Part shown: positions 1-7,624 of the stretch, piece after piece
How the letters are laid out: every line of letters begins with the position of its first letter
Position numbering within the stretch: position 1 is the stretch's first letter
Assembly (NCBI RefSeq): GCF_900129855.1
Contig: NZ_LT670819.1
Coordinates: 6,324,001-6,388,000 of the forward strand
Reading direction: 5' to 3'
Length of the DNA stretch: 64,000 bases
Source of the DNA: Streptomyces sp. 3214.6
Lineage (GTDB): Bacteria; Actinomycetota; Actinomycetes; Streptomycetales; Streptomycetaceae
Position numbers and translations under genes: made by a program
Notes under the pieces: model-generated
Told to the model about the DNA's origin: nothing
The model's database searches: none
What the model saw: only the letters and a program-made list of their open reading frames with translations

Positions 1-768
1 CTCGGCGACCTTGAAGCCCTGGGGGCCCGACCCGAGCAGCGTGCGCACCAGGTGCCGCGTGCGCGCCGGGTCGGTGAGCAGCCTGCCCGCCTGGAGCCCC
101 CGCAACGCCTGGACGAGGAACCGCTGCTGACGCTGGATCCGGCCCAGGTCGGCACTGTCGTCGACATGGCGCGAGCGGACGTACTGCAGAGCCTGCCCGC
201 CGCGGAGCCGGTGCGTGCCGGGTGCGAGGTCGAGCTTGGTCGCGGAGTCCTTGAGCCGCCGCGGTGTGCACACCTCGACGCCGCCGGCCTCGTCCACGCT
301 GTCGATGAACCGCCGGAAGTCCACCTGGACGAACCGGTCGATGCTCAGCTTGGTCATCGACTCGACGGTCCGGATCGCGAGCTCCGCGCCGCCCTCCTGA
401 TAGGCCGCGTTGATCTTCGCCGGATGGGCGGGCCGTTTCACGCCGCCCGCCCCGGCGCGGTACGGCGGGATCTCCGCGGCGGAGTCGCGGGGCACACCGA
501 TCACGCTGACGCGGTCCCGGCGGGCCGAGAGATGGACCAGCATCAGGACGTCCGAGCAGCCGCAGGGCTGACCGCCGGCGTGGAACTCGTGATGCTCGGC
601 CGCGCTGGTGGTGTCCCGTTCGTCGGTGCCCATCAGCAGGATGTTCATCGCGCGCGGAGCGGGTTCCCGGCCGGGCAGCGCCGAACTGCCGAGCAGCCCG
701 CCGGCGGCGGCCAGGACGATTCCGGGAATCGCCAGCCGACGTGGCCAAAGGTTTCTCTTCCTCGTCAT
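1..768 (-). CDS. LytR-CpsA-Psr (LCP) family protein, C-terminus beyond the window
   Basis: LCP proteins transfer glycopolymers from lipid carriers to peptidoglycan at the outer face of the membrane. The visible 256 residues have one N-terminal hydrophobic segment (about 10-30) after a basic start (MTRKRN). The LCP core follows, with GTDER near 50, the conserved IGVPRDS segment, INAAYQEGG, and YVRSRH followed by DLGRIQRQQRFL. These arginine-rich motifs bind the polyprenyl pyrophosphate. The ATG at 766-768 was chosen; an in-frame GTG lies three codons upstream. The stop codon is outside the window. It shares orientation with the rodlin gene upstream of it but is separated from it by a strong hairpin, so it probably has its own promoter. 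Confidence 0.9.
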   Translation of the reverse strand, partial: MTRKRNLWPRRLAIPGIVLAAAGGLLGSSALPGREPAPRAMNILLMGTDERDTTSAAEHHEFHAGGQPCGCSDVLMLVHLSARRDRVSVIGVPRDSAAEIPPYRAGAGGVKRPAHPAKINAAYQEGGAELAIRTVESMTKLSIDRFVQVDFRRFIDSVDEAGGVEVCTPRRLKDSATKLDLAPGTHRLRGGQALQYVRSRHVDDSADLGRIQRQQRFLVQALRGLQAGRLLTDPARTRHLVRTLLGSGPQGFKVAE

Positions 769-783
769 CCGCCGCACGCTAGA

Positions 784-817
784 ACAGCGGGCCGCCGATG
801 ATTCGGCGGCCCGCTGT
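784..817 (-). terminator. Hairpin terminator after the minus-strand rodlin
   Basis: A perfect 15-bp inverted repeat (784-798 with 803-817) with a four-base loop lies just after the rodlin stop codon and before the LCP start. No long T-run follows, as is usual in Streptomyces. Confidence 0.8.
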
Positions 818-872
818 CCGGGCGGAGAAACCACCCCGGGGCTCAGGAAAAGAACCCGTTCAGCGCGTCGGC

Positions 873-1283
873 TCAGCGGTTGGCCGCACCGTTGCCCGCG
901 AGCACGGCGATGTCGTCCAGGATGTGCGAAAGGGCCTCGTCGCCCTTGGCCTGGGTGGAGTTCTCGACGCACTGCTGGTTCTGCGGGGAGGACAGGACGT
1001 TGATGTCCTGGACGTTGATCGGGACGGCGCCGAGGAGGCCCTGCAGGCCCACCTTGGCGGGCAGGCCGATGCACGGCTTGTTGAAGGAGCCCTGGATGAG
1101 CGCCAACTGGGGGCTCATGTTGCCGTACGTGGCGGAGTTGCCGAACGCCTGGTACGCGCCGTTGCCGCTGGCCGAGGTGGTGCCGCTGTCGTTGCCGATG
1201 GCGAGCGCCGGGGCTGCTACGACGGCGGAGGCGCCTACGGCGGAAGCGGCGACCGCAGCGGTGGCCAGTACCTTCTTGATCAC
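873..1283 (-). CDS. rdlB: Rodlin (RdlA/RdlB family spore-surface protein)
   Basis: Rodlins are small secreted proteins that arrange chaplin fibrils into the paired rodlets on aerial hyphae and spores. This 136-aa protein has a signal peptide ending near residue 30 (AAPALA) and a mature part nearly identical in layout to the neighbouring rodlin. Both contain [34 protein letters not shown] and a C-terminal LSHILDDI followed by GNG and ANR. Start: GTG at 1281-1283, with AAGGGA seven bases upstream; the longer open frame back to 1364 has no supporting site. The symbol rests on recalled S. coelicolor gene order (rdlB outward of rdlA); A and B cannot be told apart from sequence alone. Confidence 0.88.
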   Translation of the reverse strand: MIKKVLATAAVAASAVGASAVVAAPALAIGNDSGTTSASGNGAYQAFGNSATYGNMSPQLALIQGSFNKPCIGLPAKVGLQGLLGAVPINVQDINVLSSPQNQQCVENSTQAKGDEALSHILDDIAVLAGNGAANR

Positions 1284-1513
1284 TTGTAAGTCCCTTCGTG
1301 AGAACCCCGTCCACCGGAGCGTGCTGATTAACTCCCTGCCCCCTGTCTGGTTGCCCCTTTTCACTCCGATGGCCTATTGAGGCGAACCCCCCTTCGGCCG
1401 GATGGGGAAAACCGATCGGGTGAAGGACCGCAACCAATCCGGGCGCGCCCGGTTGGTTCGGTGGCAGGCACATGGTCCTGGCCGGGAGCCAGGACAGGGA
1501 AAGGAATAGCGAA
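1284..1513. promoter_or_regulatory. Divergent promoter region shared by the two rodlin genes
   Basis: This 230-bp gap separates two divergent rodlin starts and must hold both promoters. In S. coelicolor the rodlin genes are switched on during aerial growth by the developmental cascade. I could not assign -35/-10 boxes with confidence. No open reading frame of note lies here. Confidence 0.6.
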
Positions 1514-1924
1514 ATGCTGAAGAAGGCAATGGCCGCGGCGGCGGTCGCCGCTTCCGTCGTCGGTATGTCCGCGGCGGTCGCCCCCCAGGCGCTTGCCATC
1601 GGGGATGACGCGGGCACCACCTCCGCCAGCGGCAACGGGGCGCACGAGGCGTTCGGGAACTCGGTGACCAAGGGCAACATGAGCCCGCAGGCCACCCTGG
1701 TCCAGGGTTCGCTGAACAAGCTGTGTGTCGGTCTGCCCCTCAAGGTGGGCGTGCAGGGCCTCGTCGGCGCCGTCCCGATCAACGTCCAGGACATCAACGT
1801 CCTGTCCTCCCCGCAGAACCAGCAGTGCGCCGAGAACTCCACCCAGGCCAAGGGTGACGAGCCGCTGTCGCACATCCTGGACGACATCTCCGCGCTCTCG
1901 GGCAACGGTGTGGCCAACCGCTGA
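1514..1924 (+). CDS. rdlA: Rodlin (RdlA/RdlB family spore-surface protein)
   Basis: This is the second of two divergent rodlins and is also exactly 136 aa. A Sec signal peptide ([11 protein letters not shown], cleavage near ALA-IGDD, residue 31) precedes the conserved rodlin body with two cysteines (LCVGLP and NQQCAEN). Start: ATG at 1514, with AGGAA about eight bases upstream; an upstream in-frame GTG at 1472 lacks a good site. Differences from its partner are mostly conservative, suggesting ancient duplication rather than recent copying. It is followed by an imperfect hairpin and then the chaplin genes in the same direction, the order recalled for rdlA-chpD-chpA. Confidence 0.9.
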   Translation: MLKKAMAAAAVAASVVGMSAAVAPQALAIGDDAGTTSASGNGAHEAFGNSVTKGNMSPQATLVQGSLNKLCVGLPLKVGVQGLVGAVPINVQDINVLSSPQNQQCAENSTQAKGDEPLSHILDDISALSGNGVANR

Positions 1925-1940
1925 CGTTCGCCGCTGCTGT

Positions 1941-1981
1941 CCGTCGGACCGCCCGTTCGTTTCCGGCGGGCCGTCCGGCGG
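1941..1981 (+). terminator. Probable hairpin terminator after rodlin
   Basis: A 15-bp inverted repeat with two mismatches (1941-1955 with 1967-1981) lies 17 bases after the rodlin stop codon. Confidence 0.5.
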
Positions 1982-2191
1982 CGGTCTGTGCGGAGAAGCG
2001 TTTCTTCTCCAGTGGGCCTGACGCATCAATCATGTGAAGGCGTTCGAGTGAATTCCTCGGCGACGCGCGTTCCTGAGTTTCTTCGAATGTCTATCTCTCG
2101 TTTGCAGCCTGCGAGTCATGGTGCGAGCCGTTCCAGTCGTCTCGCTCAGTTTCGACCGTCATCCAGGCGTGACCGCAGAGAAGGGAAACTC

Positions 2192-2419
2192 ATGAAGCAG
2201 AGCGCTGCTGTTGTCGCGGGTCTGATCCTGGCGCTGGGCGTGGCCGCTCCCGCCTTCGCCGACGCGGATGCCAACGGTGCCGCCATCGGCTCTCCCGGCG
2301 TGCTGTCGGGCAACGTCGTCCAGATCCCGATCCACATCCCGATCAACGTGTGCGGCAACTCGATCAACGCCATCGCGCTGCTGAACCCGACCGGTGGCAA
2401 CGTCTGCATCAACGACTGA
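2192..2419 (+). CDS. chpD: Short chaplin
   Basis: Chaplins are secreted amyloid-forming hydrophobic peptides that lower surface tension so hyphae can grow into air, and they then coat the aerial surface. This 75-aa protein is a signal peptide (cleavage near PAFA-DADA, residue 23) plus a single chaplin domain. That domain has the classic GSPGVLSGN, QIPIHIPINVCGN and a terminal Cys five residues before the end, giving the two disulfide cysteines. Start: ATG at 2192 with AAGGGA upstream. Position next to a rodlin and a long chaplin suggests chpD by recalled synteny. Confidence 0.9.
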   Translation: MKQSAAVVAGLILALGVAAPAFADADANGAAIGSPGVLSGNVVQIPIHIPINVCGNSINAIALLNPTGGNVCIND

Positions 2420-2525
2420 CGACGCGACACACCAGCTGTACGGCTGGGGCGAGGGCCGGTCTTGGACGACTCCGTGTGGTCCGAGGCCGGCTCTTCCCAC
2501 TTCTCCGAGCAGGAAGACAACGAGA

Positions 2526-3362
2526 TTGCGACAGACCCTGAGCAGGGGAATGGTCGCGGCCGCAGCCGCGACGAGCGTTCTGTCCCTGTGCGGGGGCGGC
2601 TACGCCCTCGCCGACTCGCAGGCCGACGGCGCCGCCAAGGGTTCGCCCGGAGTCCTGTCGGGCGACACCGTCCAGGCGCCGGTGGACATCCCGGTGAACG
2701 TGTGCGGCAACTCGGTCGACGTCGTCGCCGCACTCGACCCCGCCTTCGGCAACACCTGCGCCAACCACTCCGGCGACCACAAACCCCGCCCCCACGAAAC
2801 CCGGCACAACGACGACGCCCCGGCCCCCGCGACCCCCGGCCAGAGCGACCAGGCGCACGACGACTCCGGGTATAGGGACCAGGGGTATGGCGACTCCGGG
2901 TATGGGGACTCCGGGTATAGGGACTCCGGGTATAGGGACCAGGGGTACGGGGACTCCGGGTATGGCGACTCCGGGTACGGGGACTCCGGGTATGGCGACT
3001 CCGGGTACGGGGGCCACGGTCCGGGTGAGGACTGCGGGGGCTATGGCGATACCTGCGGCGGCGGGGGACACACGACTTCGCCGCCGGGCGGCGGTCACGT
3101 GACGCCCCCGCCCGGTGGCGGTCACCCGACCCCGCCTCCCGGCGGAGGGCACTCGTCTCCGCCTCCCGGCGGCGGTGGTGGTGCTCCGCCCGGTGGGGAG
3201 CACTCGTCCCCGTCTCCCGGCGGCGGCACGCACACCCCGCCGGAGTTGGCGCACACCGGCGGTGACAGTGCGGCTCTGCTGGGCGCCTCGGGTGTCAGCG
3301 CGTTGCTCATCGGGGGCGGCGCCGTCCTGTACCGGCGAGGCAGGGCAGCGTCCCGTCGCTGA
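2526..3362 (+). CDS. Long, sortase-anchored chaplin with a single chaplin domain
   Basis: This 278-aa cell-wall-anchored chaplin has a signal peptide (about 1-30), one chaplin domain (about 32-82, with NVCGNS and NTCANH) and a charged linker. Tandem GYGDSG/GYRDSG/GYRDQ repeats (about 112-162) and a Pro/Gly/His-rich stretch follow. It ends with a LAHTG sortase signal near residue 240, a hydrophobic helix and a basic tail. Class E sortases of Streptomyces cut LAxTG motifs. Start: TTG at 2526 (LRQTLSRG), about nine bases after AGGAAG; an ATG at residue 9 is the alternative. S. coelicolor long chaplins (ChpA-C) carry two chaplin domains, whereas I find only one here, with the repeat region in place of the second. 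It lies in the chpA position. Confidence 0.85.
   Translation: MRQTLSRGMVAAAAATSVLSLCGGGYALADSQADGAAKGSPGVLSGDTVQAPVDIPVNVCGNSVDVVAALDPAFGNTCANHSGDHKPRPHETRHNDDAPAPATPGQSDQAHDDSGYRDQGYGDSGYGDSGYRDSGYRDQGYGDSGYGDSGYGDSGYGDSGYGGHGPGEDCGGYGDTCGGGGHTTSPPGGGHVTPPPGGGHPTPPPGGGHSSPPPGGGGGAPPGGEHSSPSPGGGTHTPPELAHTGGDSAALLGASGVSALLIGGGAVLYRRGRAASRR
2861..3012 (+). repeat. In-frame tandem repeat encoding GYxDSG/GYxDQ units
   Basis: About ten near-identical 15-bp units of the form gactccgggtatggg (variants with tatagg, tacggg or accagg) run head to tail inside the long chaplin gene. Each encodes a five-residue G-Y-[GR]-D-[SQ] unit, so gain or loss of units keeps the reading frame. Confidence 0.9.
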
Positions 3363-3369
3363 ACGTGCC

Positions 3370-3399
3370 GGGTGCCGGACGCCCTCGCGGCCGGCACCC
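3370..3399. terminator. Hairpin between convergent chaplin and oxidoreductase genes
   Basis: A perfect 9-bp inverted repeat (3370-3378 with 3391-3399) fills the short gap between two convergent genes and probably serves both. Confidence 0.6.
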
Positions 3400-3413
3400 G
3401 TGCGCCACCTCGC

Positions 3414-4664
3414 TCAGCCCCGTACGGCCTCCGTCGCCCCGTGCCGGCCCGGCGCCGGGATCGCGCCGCTCGGCACGCCCGTGCGCAGCCGGCGCCGGAC
3501 GCCTCGGACAAGAGCGCCCGCGGTGAACGTCGCGCCGTGGACGAAACGCATCGCCGGGCCGAAGCCCGCCGCCGTCACCAGGCCGGCCATGAACAGGCCG
3601 GGGTGGGACGACTCGAAGTCCCGGCCCACCTCGGGGGAGCCGTCGGCCACCGTGGCCAGCGCGCCGCGCAGCTCGCCGGAGAGCAGTCCGAGCCGGTCGC
3701 GGGTCGCCTTGAAGCCGGTGGCCGCGATCACATGCTCGGTCTCGAAGGAGTCCGCTCCCGTCACCTCCAGCCGTACCCCGCCCGGCACGGCCCGCGCCCC
3801 TGTCACCTCGTGGTCGAGGCGCACCTCCACGGAGCCCTCGACCCGGTCCCGCACCCACCACGCGCCGGCCGGTCCGAGCGCCGTCGCCGCGATCCGCGCC
3901 CGGGTCGGCTCCGGGAGCCGGCGGTACAGGCCGGGCCGCTCGGCGTAGAACCAGTTGCGCCAGCCGGGGCCCAGACCGCTGTGCGGGGAGCGGGCCGACT
4001 GCCACCACGGGCGCTCCCAGGGCGGCGGCACATCGTTCCAGGACAGCCGGTCGGCGCGGGCCAACACCCTTACCCGGGTGTCCTGTTCGGCGAGCAGGGC
4101 GGCCGTCTCCAGGGCCGCCTGGCCGCCGCCGATCACCGTGACGTCCCGGCCGCGGAAGCGCCCGAGGTCGCCGTGGTGGCTGCTGTGCGTGACCAAGCCG
4201 GGGGTAAGGCCGCGCAGGGCGGCCGGGATCTCGACGAACGGCATCACACCGACGGCGAGGGCGACCGTCCGGGCCTGGACGCTCTCGCCGTCCTCGGTGA
4301 CCGCCTCGAAGCCGCCCGGCACGGCGGTGATCCGGGTGACCGTGCGCTCGTCGACGTCCGGGACGGCGTTGCGGGCGAACCACAGGCCGTACTCGGCGAA
4401 CATCTCGACCGGGATGGGCTCCCCGTGCCGGGCCGTGACGCCCTGGGTCTCGCAGTAGACGTCGAGTCGCCAGCGGGCCGCGGGGTCGGAGAGGTTGGAG
4501 GCCCATGGCTCGGACTTGAGGAACATCCCGCCCGGCATGTTGTCGCGCCAGGAGGCCATCGGCCGGCCGAAGACGCGCAGGCTCAGCCCGGCGGCCGCGG
4601 CGTGGGACGCGATGGACAGGCCGTACGGGCCCGCGCCCACCACCAGCAGGTCGTACATCAGCAA
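3414..4664 (-). CDS. FAD-dependent oxidoreductase (flavin monooxygenase-like)
   Basis: This 416-aa flavoprotein has an N-terminal Rossmann FAD motif (GAGPYGLSIA at about 10-19) and a second dinucleotide motif for NAD(P) (VIGGGQAALE near 170). An ATGF segment (VIAATGFKA) near 330 is typical of class B flavin monooxygenases and lysine/ornithine hydroxylase relatives. Its start overlaps the end of the upstream ATP-grasp gene by seven bases, so the two are translationally coupled and probably act on one substrate. Substrate unknown. Residues such as SWRDNMPGGMFLKS resemble uncharacterised actinobacterial FAD/NAD(P) oxidoreductases. Confidence 0.8.
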   Translation of the reverse strand: MLMYDLLVVGAGPYGLSIASHAAAAGLSLRVFGRPMASWRDNMPGGMFLKSEPWASNLSDPAARWRLDVYCETQGVTARHGEPIPVEMFAEYGLWFARNAVPDVDERTVTRITAVPGGFEAVTEDGESVQARTVALAVGVMPFVEIPAALRGLTPGLVTHSSHHGDLGRFRGRDVTVIGGGQAALETAALLAEQDTRVRVLARADRLSWNDVPPPWERPWWQSARSPHSGLGPGWRNWFYAERPGLYRRLPEPTRARIAATALGPAGAWWVRDRVEGSVEVRLDHEVTGARAVPGGVRLEVTGADSFETEHVIAATGFKATRDRLGLLSGELRGALATVADGSPEVGRDFESSHPGLFMAGLVTAAGFGPAMRFVHGATFTAGALVRGVRRRLRTGVPSGAIPAPGRHGATEAVRG

Positions 4665-6019
4665 CTGCTCGCTTTCTCGTCGTCGGTCGGTTCGATCGGT
4701 TCGGTCGTTTTGGCCAGGTCGGCCAGGTCGGCCAGGTCGGTCAGATCAGCCAGGTCGGTCAGGTCGGTCCGGGACGCCGGGGGCGGGGGTGCCTGGCGGA
4801 TGACGCGGGGGCCCGCTCCGACCGTGCTCGGCGGGCCGAGCCGACGCGCCCGGTCGAGCAGTCGGCGGGCGACATGGGAGCCCCACAGGCCCCACATGGC
4901 CCGGCCCGGTGCGGTGTCGTCGGTCGCGTGCCAGGCCAGCTCGCGGCCGGCGCGCGCCGGCCGTAGCGCGGCCAGCGGCGCGTAGTTCTCCACCACGAAC
5001 GACCGCCCCGGCAGCGGCGCCCCGGCGGGCAGCGGACGGTGCGTCAGATCCAGATGCTGGGCGCGTACGACGTCCAGCCCCGCGCCGTCGGCGAAGAGCC
5101 GGAACTGGGCGCCGGGGCGCGGGTTGAAGTCGAGCAGGTGGTAGTCGCCCGTCTGGCCGCAGCGGCGGAAGTCGAGGTCGAAGATGCCCCGGTAGCCGAG
5201 GTGGCCGGTGAGCCGCTCGGCCAGCGTCCGCACCTGCGGGTTCTCGGTCCACTCGCCCACCGCGGTGAGGCCCGCGCCGCGCGGCCAGGCGCACAGCTTG
5301 CGGCCCGGGCCGCCGCCGCCGACCGCGCCGGAGCGGTCGACGTACCCGTGGAAGAACCAGTCGCGGTCCGGCCCCGGCGGCAGGAAGGTCTGCAGCAGCA
5401 GCCGGCTGCCGGCGTCCTCGGTGCGCAGGAACAGATCGCGCGCCTCCTGTGGGGAGCGCACCACGACCGTGCTGCGCAGTCCCGAGTCGGCGGGCAGCAG
5501 CCAGGGGCGGCTCCACTTCGCCACCACCGGCAGGCCGAGCCGCCAGGCGGCGGAGGCGGCCTGCGTCGCGCTGTCGGGGACGACCGTGAGCGGGTGCGGC
5601 ACGTCCGCCGCCGCGCACAGATCGGCCAGTTCGGCTTTGTCGGCGACCCGTTCGGGCACCGCGCCGGGCTGTTGCGGCAGCAGGTAGGCGGGCGCCAGCT
5701 CCGCGCGCAGTCGGCCCACCGCGACCGCGCCCGCGTCGTCCATGGGGATCAGGACGGCGGGCCGTTCGATGCGGGCGGCCACCCGCATCAGGACGGCGGC
5801 GATGTCGTCGGGGGTGGCGCCGGGTGGCGGCGGGGGATGCAACTCGCGGACGAAACGGGATGTGCGTACGGGGCTTCCCGTGGCGTCGGCGACCACGTGC
5901 ACGTCGATTCCGGCTCTGCCGAGCGAGCGCACGGCACCCAGCGTTCCGTGGTGAAAGGGATTCCGGTCGATCCGCAGGAGAACGGCGGGGACGCGGGTGT
6001 CGAGCAGCGACTCGGGCAT
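4658..6019 (-). CDS. ATP-grasp domain protein
   Basis: This 453-aa predicted carboxylate-amine/thiol ligase carries the ATP-grasp hallmarks: PVVAKWSRPW (ATP-binding lysine strand) near 170 and LLLQTFLPPG near 225. A metal-binding LDFNPRPGAQ segment lies near 300. It is related to carboxylate ligases found beside FAD oxidoreductases in actinomycetes, and the substrate is unknown. The start (ATG, MPESLLDT) is preceded by a GGAG-like site. The last 35 residues are a run of ADLTDL/ADLADL units encoded by a 9-bp repeat and are unlikely to be catalytic. The two-gene operon with the oxidoreductase is convergent with the chaplin genes. Confidence 0.82.
   Translation of the reverse strand: MPESLLDTRVPAVLLRIDRNPFHHGTLGAVRSLGRAGIDVHVVADATGSPVRTSRFVRELHPPPPPGATPDDIAAVLMRVAARIERPAVLIPMDDAGAVAVGRLRAELAPAYLLPQQPGAVPERVADKAELADLCAAADVPHPLTVVPDSATQAASAAWRLGLPVVAKWSRPWLLPADSGLRSTVVVRSPQEARDLFLRTEDAGSRLLLQTFLPPGPDRDWFFHGYVDRSGAVGGGGPGRKLCAWPRGAGLTAVGEWTENPQVRTLAERLTGHLGYRGIFDLDFRRCGQTGDYHLLDFNPRPGAQFRLFADGAGLDVVRAQHLDLTHRPLPAGAPLPGRSFVVENYAPLAALRPARAGRELAWHATDDTAPGRAMWGLWGSHVARRLLDRARRLGPPSTVGAGPRVIRQAPPPPASRTDLTDLADLTDLADLADLAKTTEPIEPTDDEKASSC
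4711..4770 (-). repeat. 9-bp in-frame repeat at the 3' end of the ATP-grasp gene
   Basis: Six to seven copies of ggccaggtc and close variants encode alternating Leu-Ala/Thr-Asp in the tail of the ATP-grasp protein. The repeats end just before the overlap with the oxidoreductase start. Confidence 0.85.
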
Positions 6020-6186
6020 TTTTCTCCGGGTCCTTCGGTTCGGTTCGGTTCACCGATTCGGGCGATCGAGGCGCTCAAAAGCCCTAACGGGGGTGGCGAG
6101 ATTCCTTTTCTTGTGACTTTCATATGACAGAGTGTCAGTAATGCGCGGGCAGTGCGCGTTACGCGAGAGTGGAGAAAGGAGCAGGC

Positions 6187-7596
6187 ATGGCCCCACAGCA
6201 GCGACGCGCGCGCACCCGGCGGCTGGCCGTCGTCACGGCGGCGGTCGCGGCCTCGGCCGCCCTGGCGTCCGGACCTGGATTCGCCGCGGGCGCGGGGGTG
6301 GTGCGGGTCGCCGATCCTCCCGCTCCCACCCCGACCGTCCCGACCGTCCCGAACATCCCGGCGCCCGCGGTCGTCGCACCGGCGCCCGTGGCGTCCGACC
6401 CGGTCGTCCCCGTGCCGAGTACGACGCCTGCGGCCCAGGTCACCCCGGCCGTACCGGCCGCACCGGTGACGCCGGTGGCCCCGGCGTCCGTGTCCCCGCA
6501 GGCGTCGGCGTCCCCGGCGGAGACCTCCACCCCGGTCCCCACCGCCACCACCCTGCCCGCGAAGGTCACCCCCGCCTTCGGCGCCTACCTCGACTACGGA
6601 GCCCGGGGCGTGGCCCGTATCGCCCAGCTCAGCAACTGGCTGGGCGGCGCCGAGCTGCGCGTCGGCCACACCTACCTGCCGGGCGACCGCTGGCGCAACA
6701 TCGAGGGCCAGCCCGGCTTCCTCGACGCGTGGGCGCGCTGGCGGCTGGCGAAGGACGACCGGATGTTCGTCCTCAACGTGCCCATGATGCAGCGCAACGA
6801 GGAGGGCGTGTCCGACACCGAGGTGGGCAGGCTGCTGCGGCTGGGCGCGGCCGGGGAGTTCGATCACCACTTCAGGACTCTCGCCGAACGGCTCGTCGCG
6901 CTGAAGGTGCCGGACACGGTGATCGTGCTCGGCTGGGAGATGAACGGCATCACGTACACCCATCGCTGCGGGCCGGACCCGGAGGCCTGGAAGAAGTACT
7001 GGAACAGGATCGTCTCCACGATGCGTTCGGTGCCGGGCCAGAAATTCAGGTTCGACTTCACGCCGAGCCGCGGCAAGGACGCCGTTCCCTGGACCCAGTG
7101 CTATCCGGGGGACGACACCGTCGACATCATCGGAATGGACTCGTACGACCAGCCGACCGGGCTTTCCTTCGACGAGCAGGTGAAAGAACCCTACGGGCTC
7201 CAGGAACACGTGGAATTCGCCAGAACCCACGGCAAGCCCATTTCCTATCCCGAATGGGGACTCTTCCGCAACGGTGACAACGCCGAATACATGCGGCGCA
7301 TGCTCGCCTGGATGGACGAGCACAAACCGCTGTACAACACGCTGACCGACTACTGCCCGCACGGCGTCTGGCAGTGCCGGCAGAACCCGCAGTCGTCCGC
7401 GGTGTACCGCTCGCTCCTGTCCGGCCGCACCGACGACCCGACCACGACGACCCCGGTGCCCACGGACCCCACCACGCAACCGCCCACGACCGAACCCCCG
7501 GTGAACTGCGCGCCGATGGACCTCGGCGACTGGGTCGAGTACTGGCTCGGCGGCAAGCTCTGCGTCCGCCTGGACTGGTTCTCGCGCAGCCGGTGA
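6187..7596 (+). CDS. Secreted glycoside hydrolase family 26-like glycanase
   Basis: This 469-aa secreted enzyme has a signal peptide (about 1-35), a long Pro/Ala/Val/Thr linker (about 40-135), a GH26-type TIM barrel (about 140-420), a Thr/Pro linker and a short Cys-containing tail. The likely acid/base Glu is in GWEMNG (about 250) and the nucleophile Glu in SYPEWG (about 355). GH26 enzymes are mostly beta-mannanases, but many exopolysaccharide loci carry a member that trims the locus's own polymer. Start: ATG at 6187 after AAAGGAG. It is convergent with the exopolysaccharide operon, which supports a role in processing that polymer; activity on mannan is equally possible. Confidence 0.83.
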   Translation: MAPQQRRARTRRLAVVTAAVAASAALASGPGFAAGAGVVRVADPPAPTPTVPTVPNIPAPAVVAPAPVASDPVVPVPSTTPAAQVTPAVPAAPVTPVAPASVSPQASASPAETSTPVPTATTLPAKVTPAFGAYLDYGARGVARIAQLSNWLGGAELRVGHTYLPGDRWRNIEGQPGFLDAWARWRLAKDDRMFVLNVPMMQRNEEGVSDTEVGRLLRLGAAGEFDHHFRTLAERLVALKVPDTVIVLGWEMNGITYTHRCGPDPEAWKKYWNRIVSTMRSVPGQKFRFDFTPSRGKDAVPWTQCYPGDDTVDIIGMDSYDQPTGLSFDEQVKEPYGLQEHVEFARTHGKPISYPEWGLFRNGDNAEYMRRMLAWMDEHKPLYNTLTDYCPHGVWQCRQNPQSSAVYRSLLSGRTDDPTTTTPVPTDPTTQPPTTEPPVNCAPMDLGDWVEYWLGGKLCVRLDWFSRSR

Positions 7597-7624
7597 ACCG
7601 CGGTGCGGTGGCGGCCGGCCCACG

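Noticed and set aside
2861-3012. CRISPR-like array
   Set aside because: The repeats are contiguous 15-bp coding units without spacers and stay in frame inside the chaplin gene.
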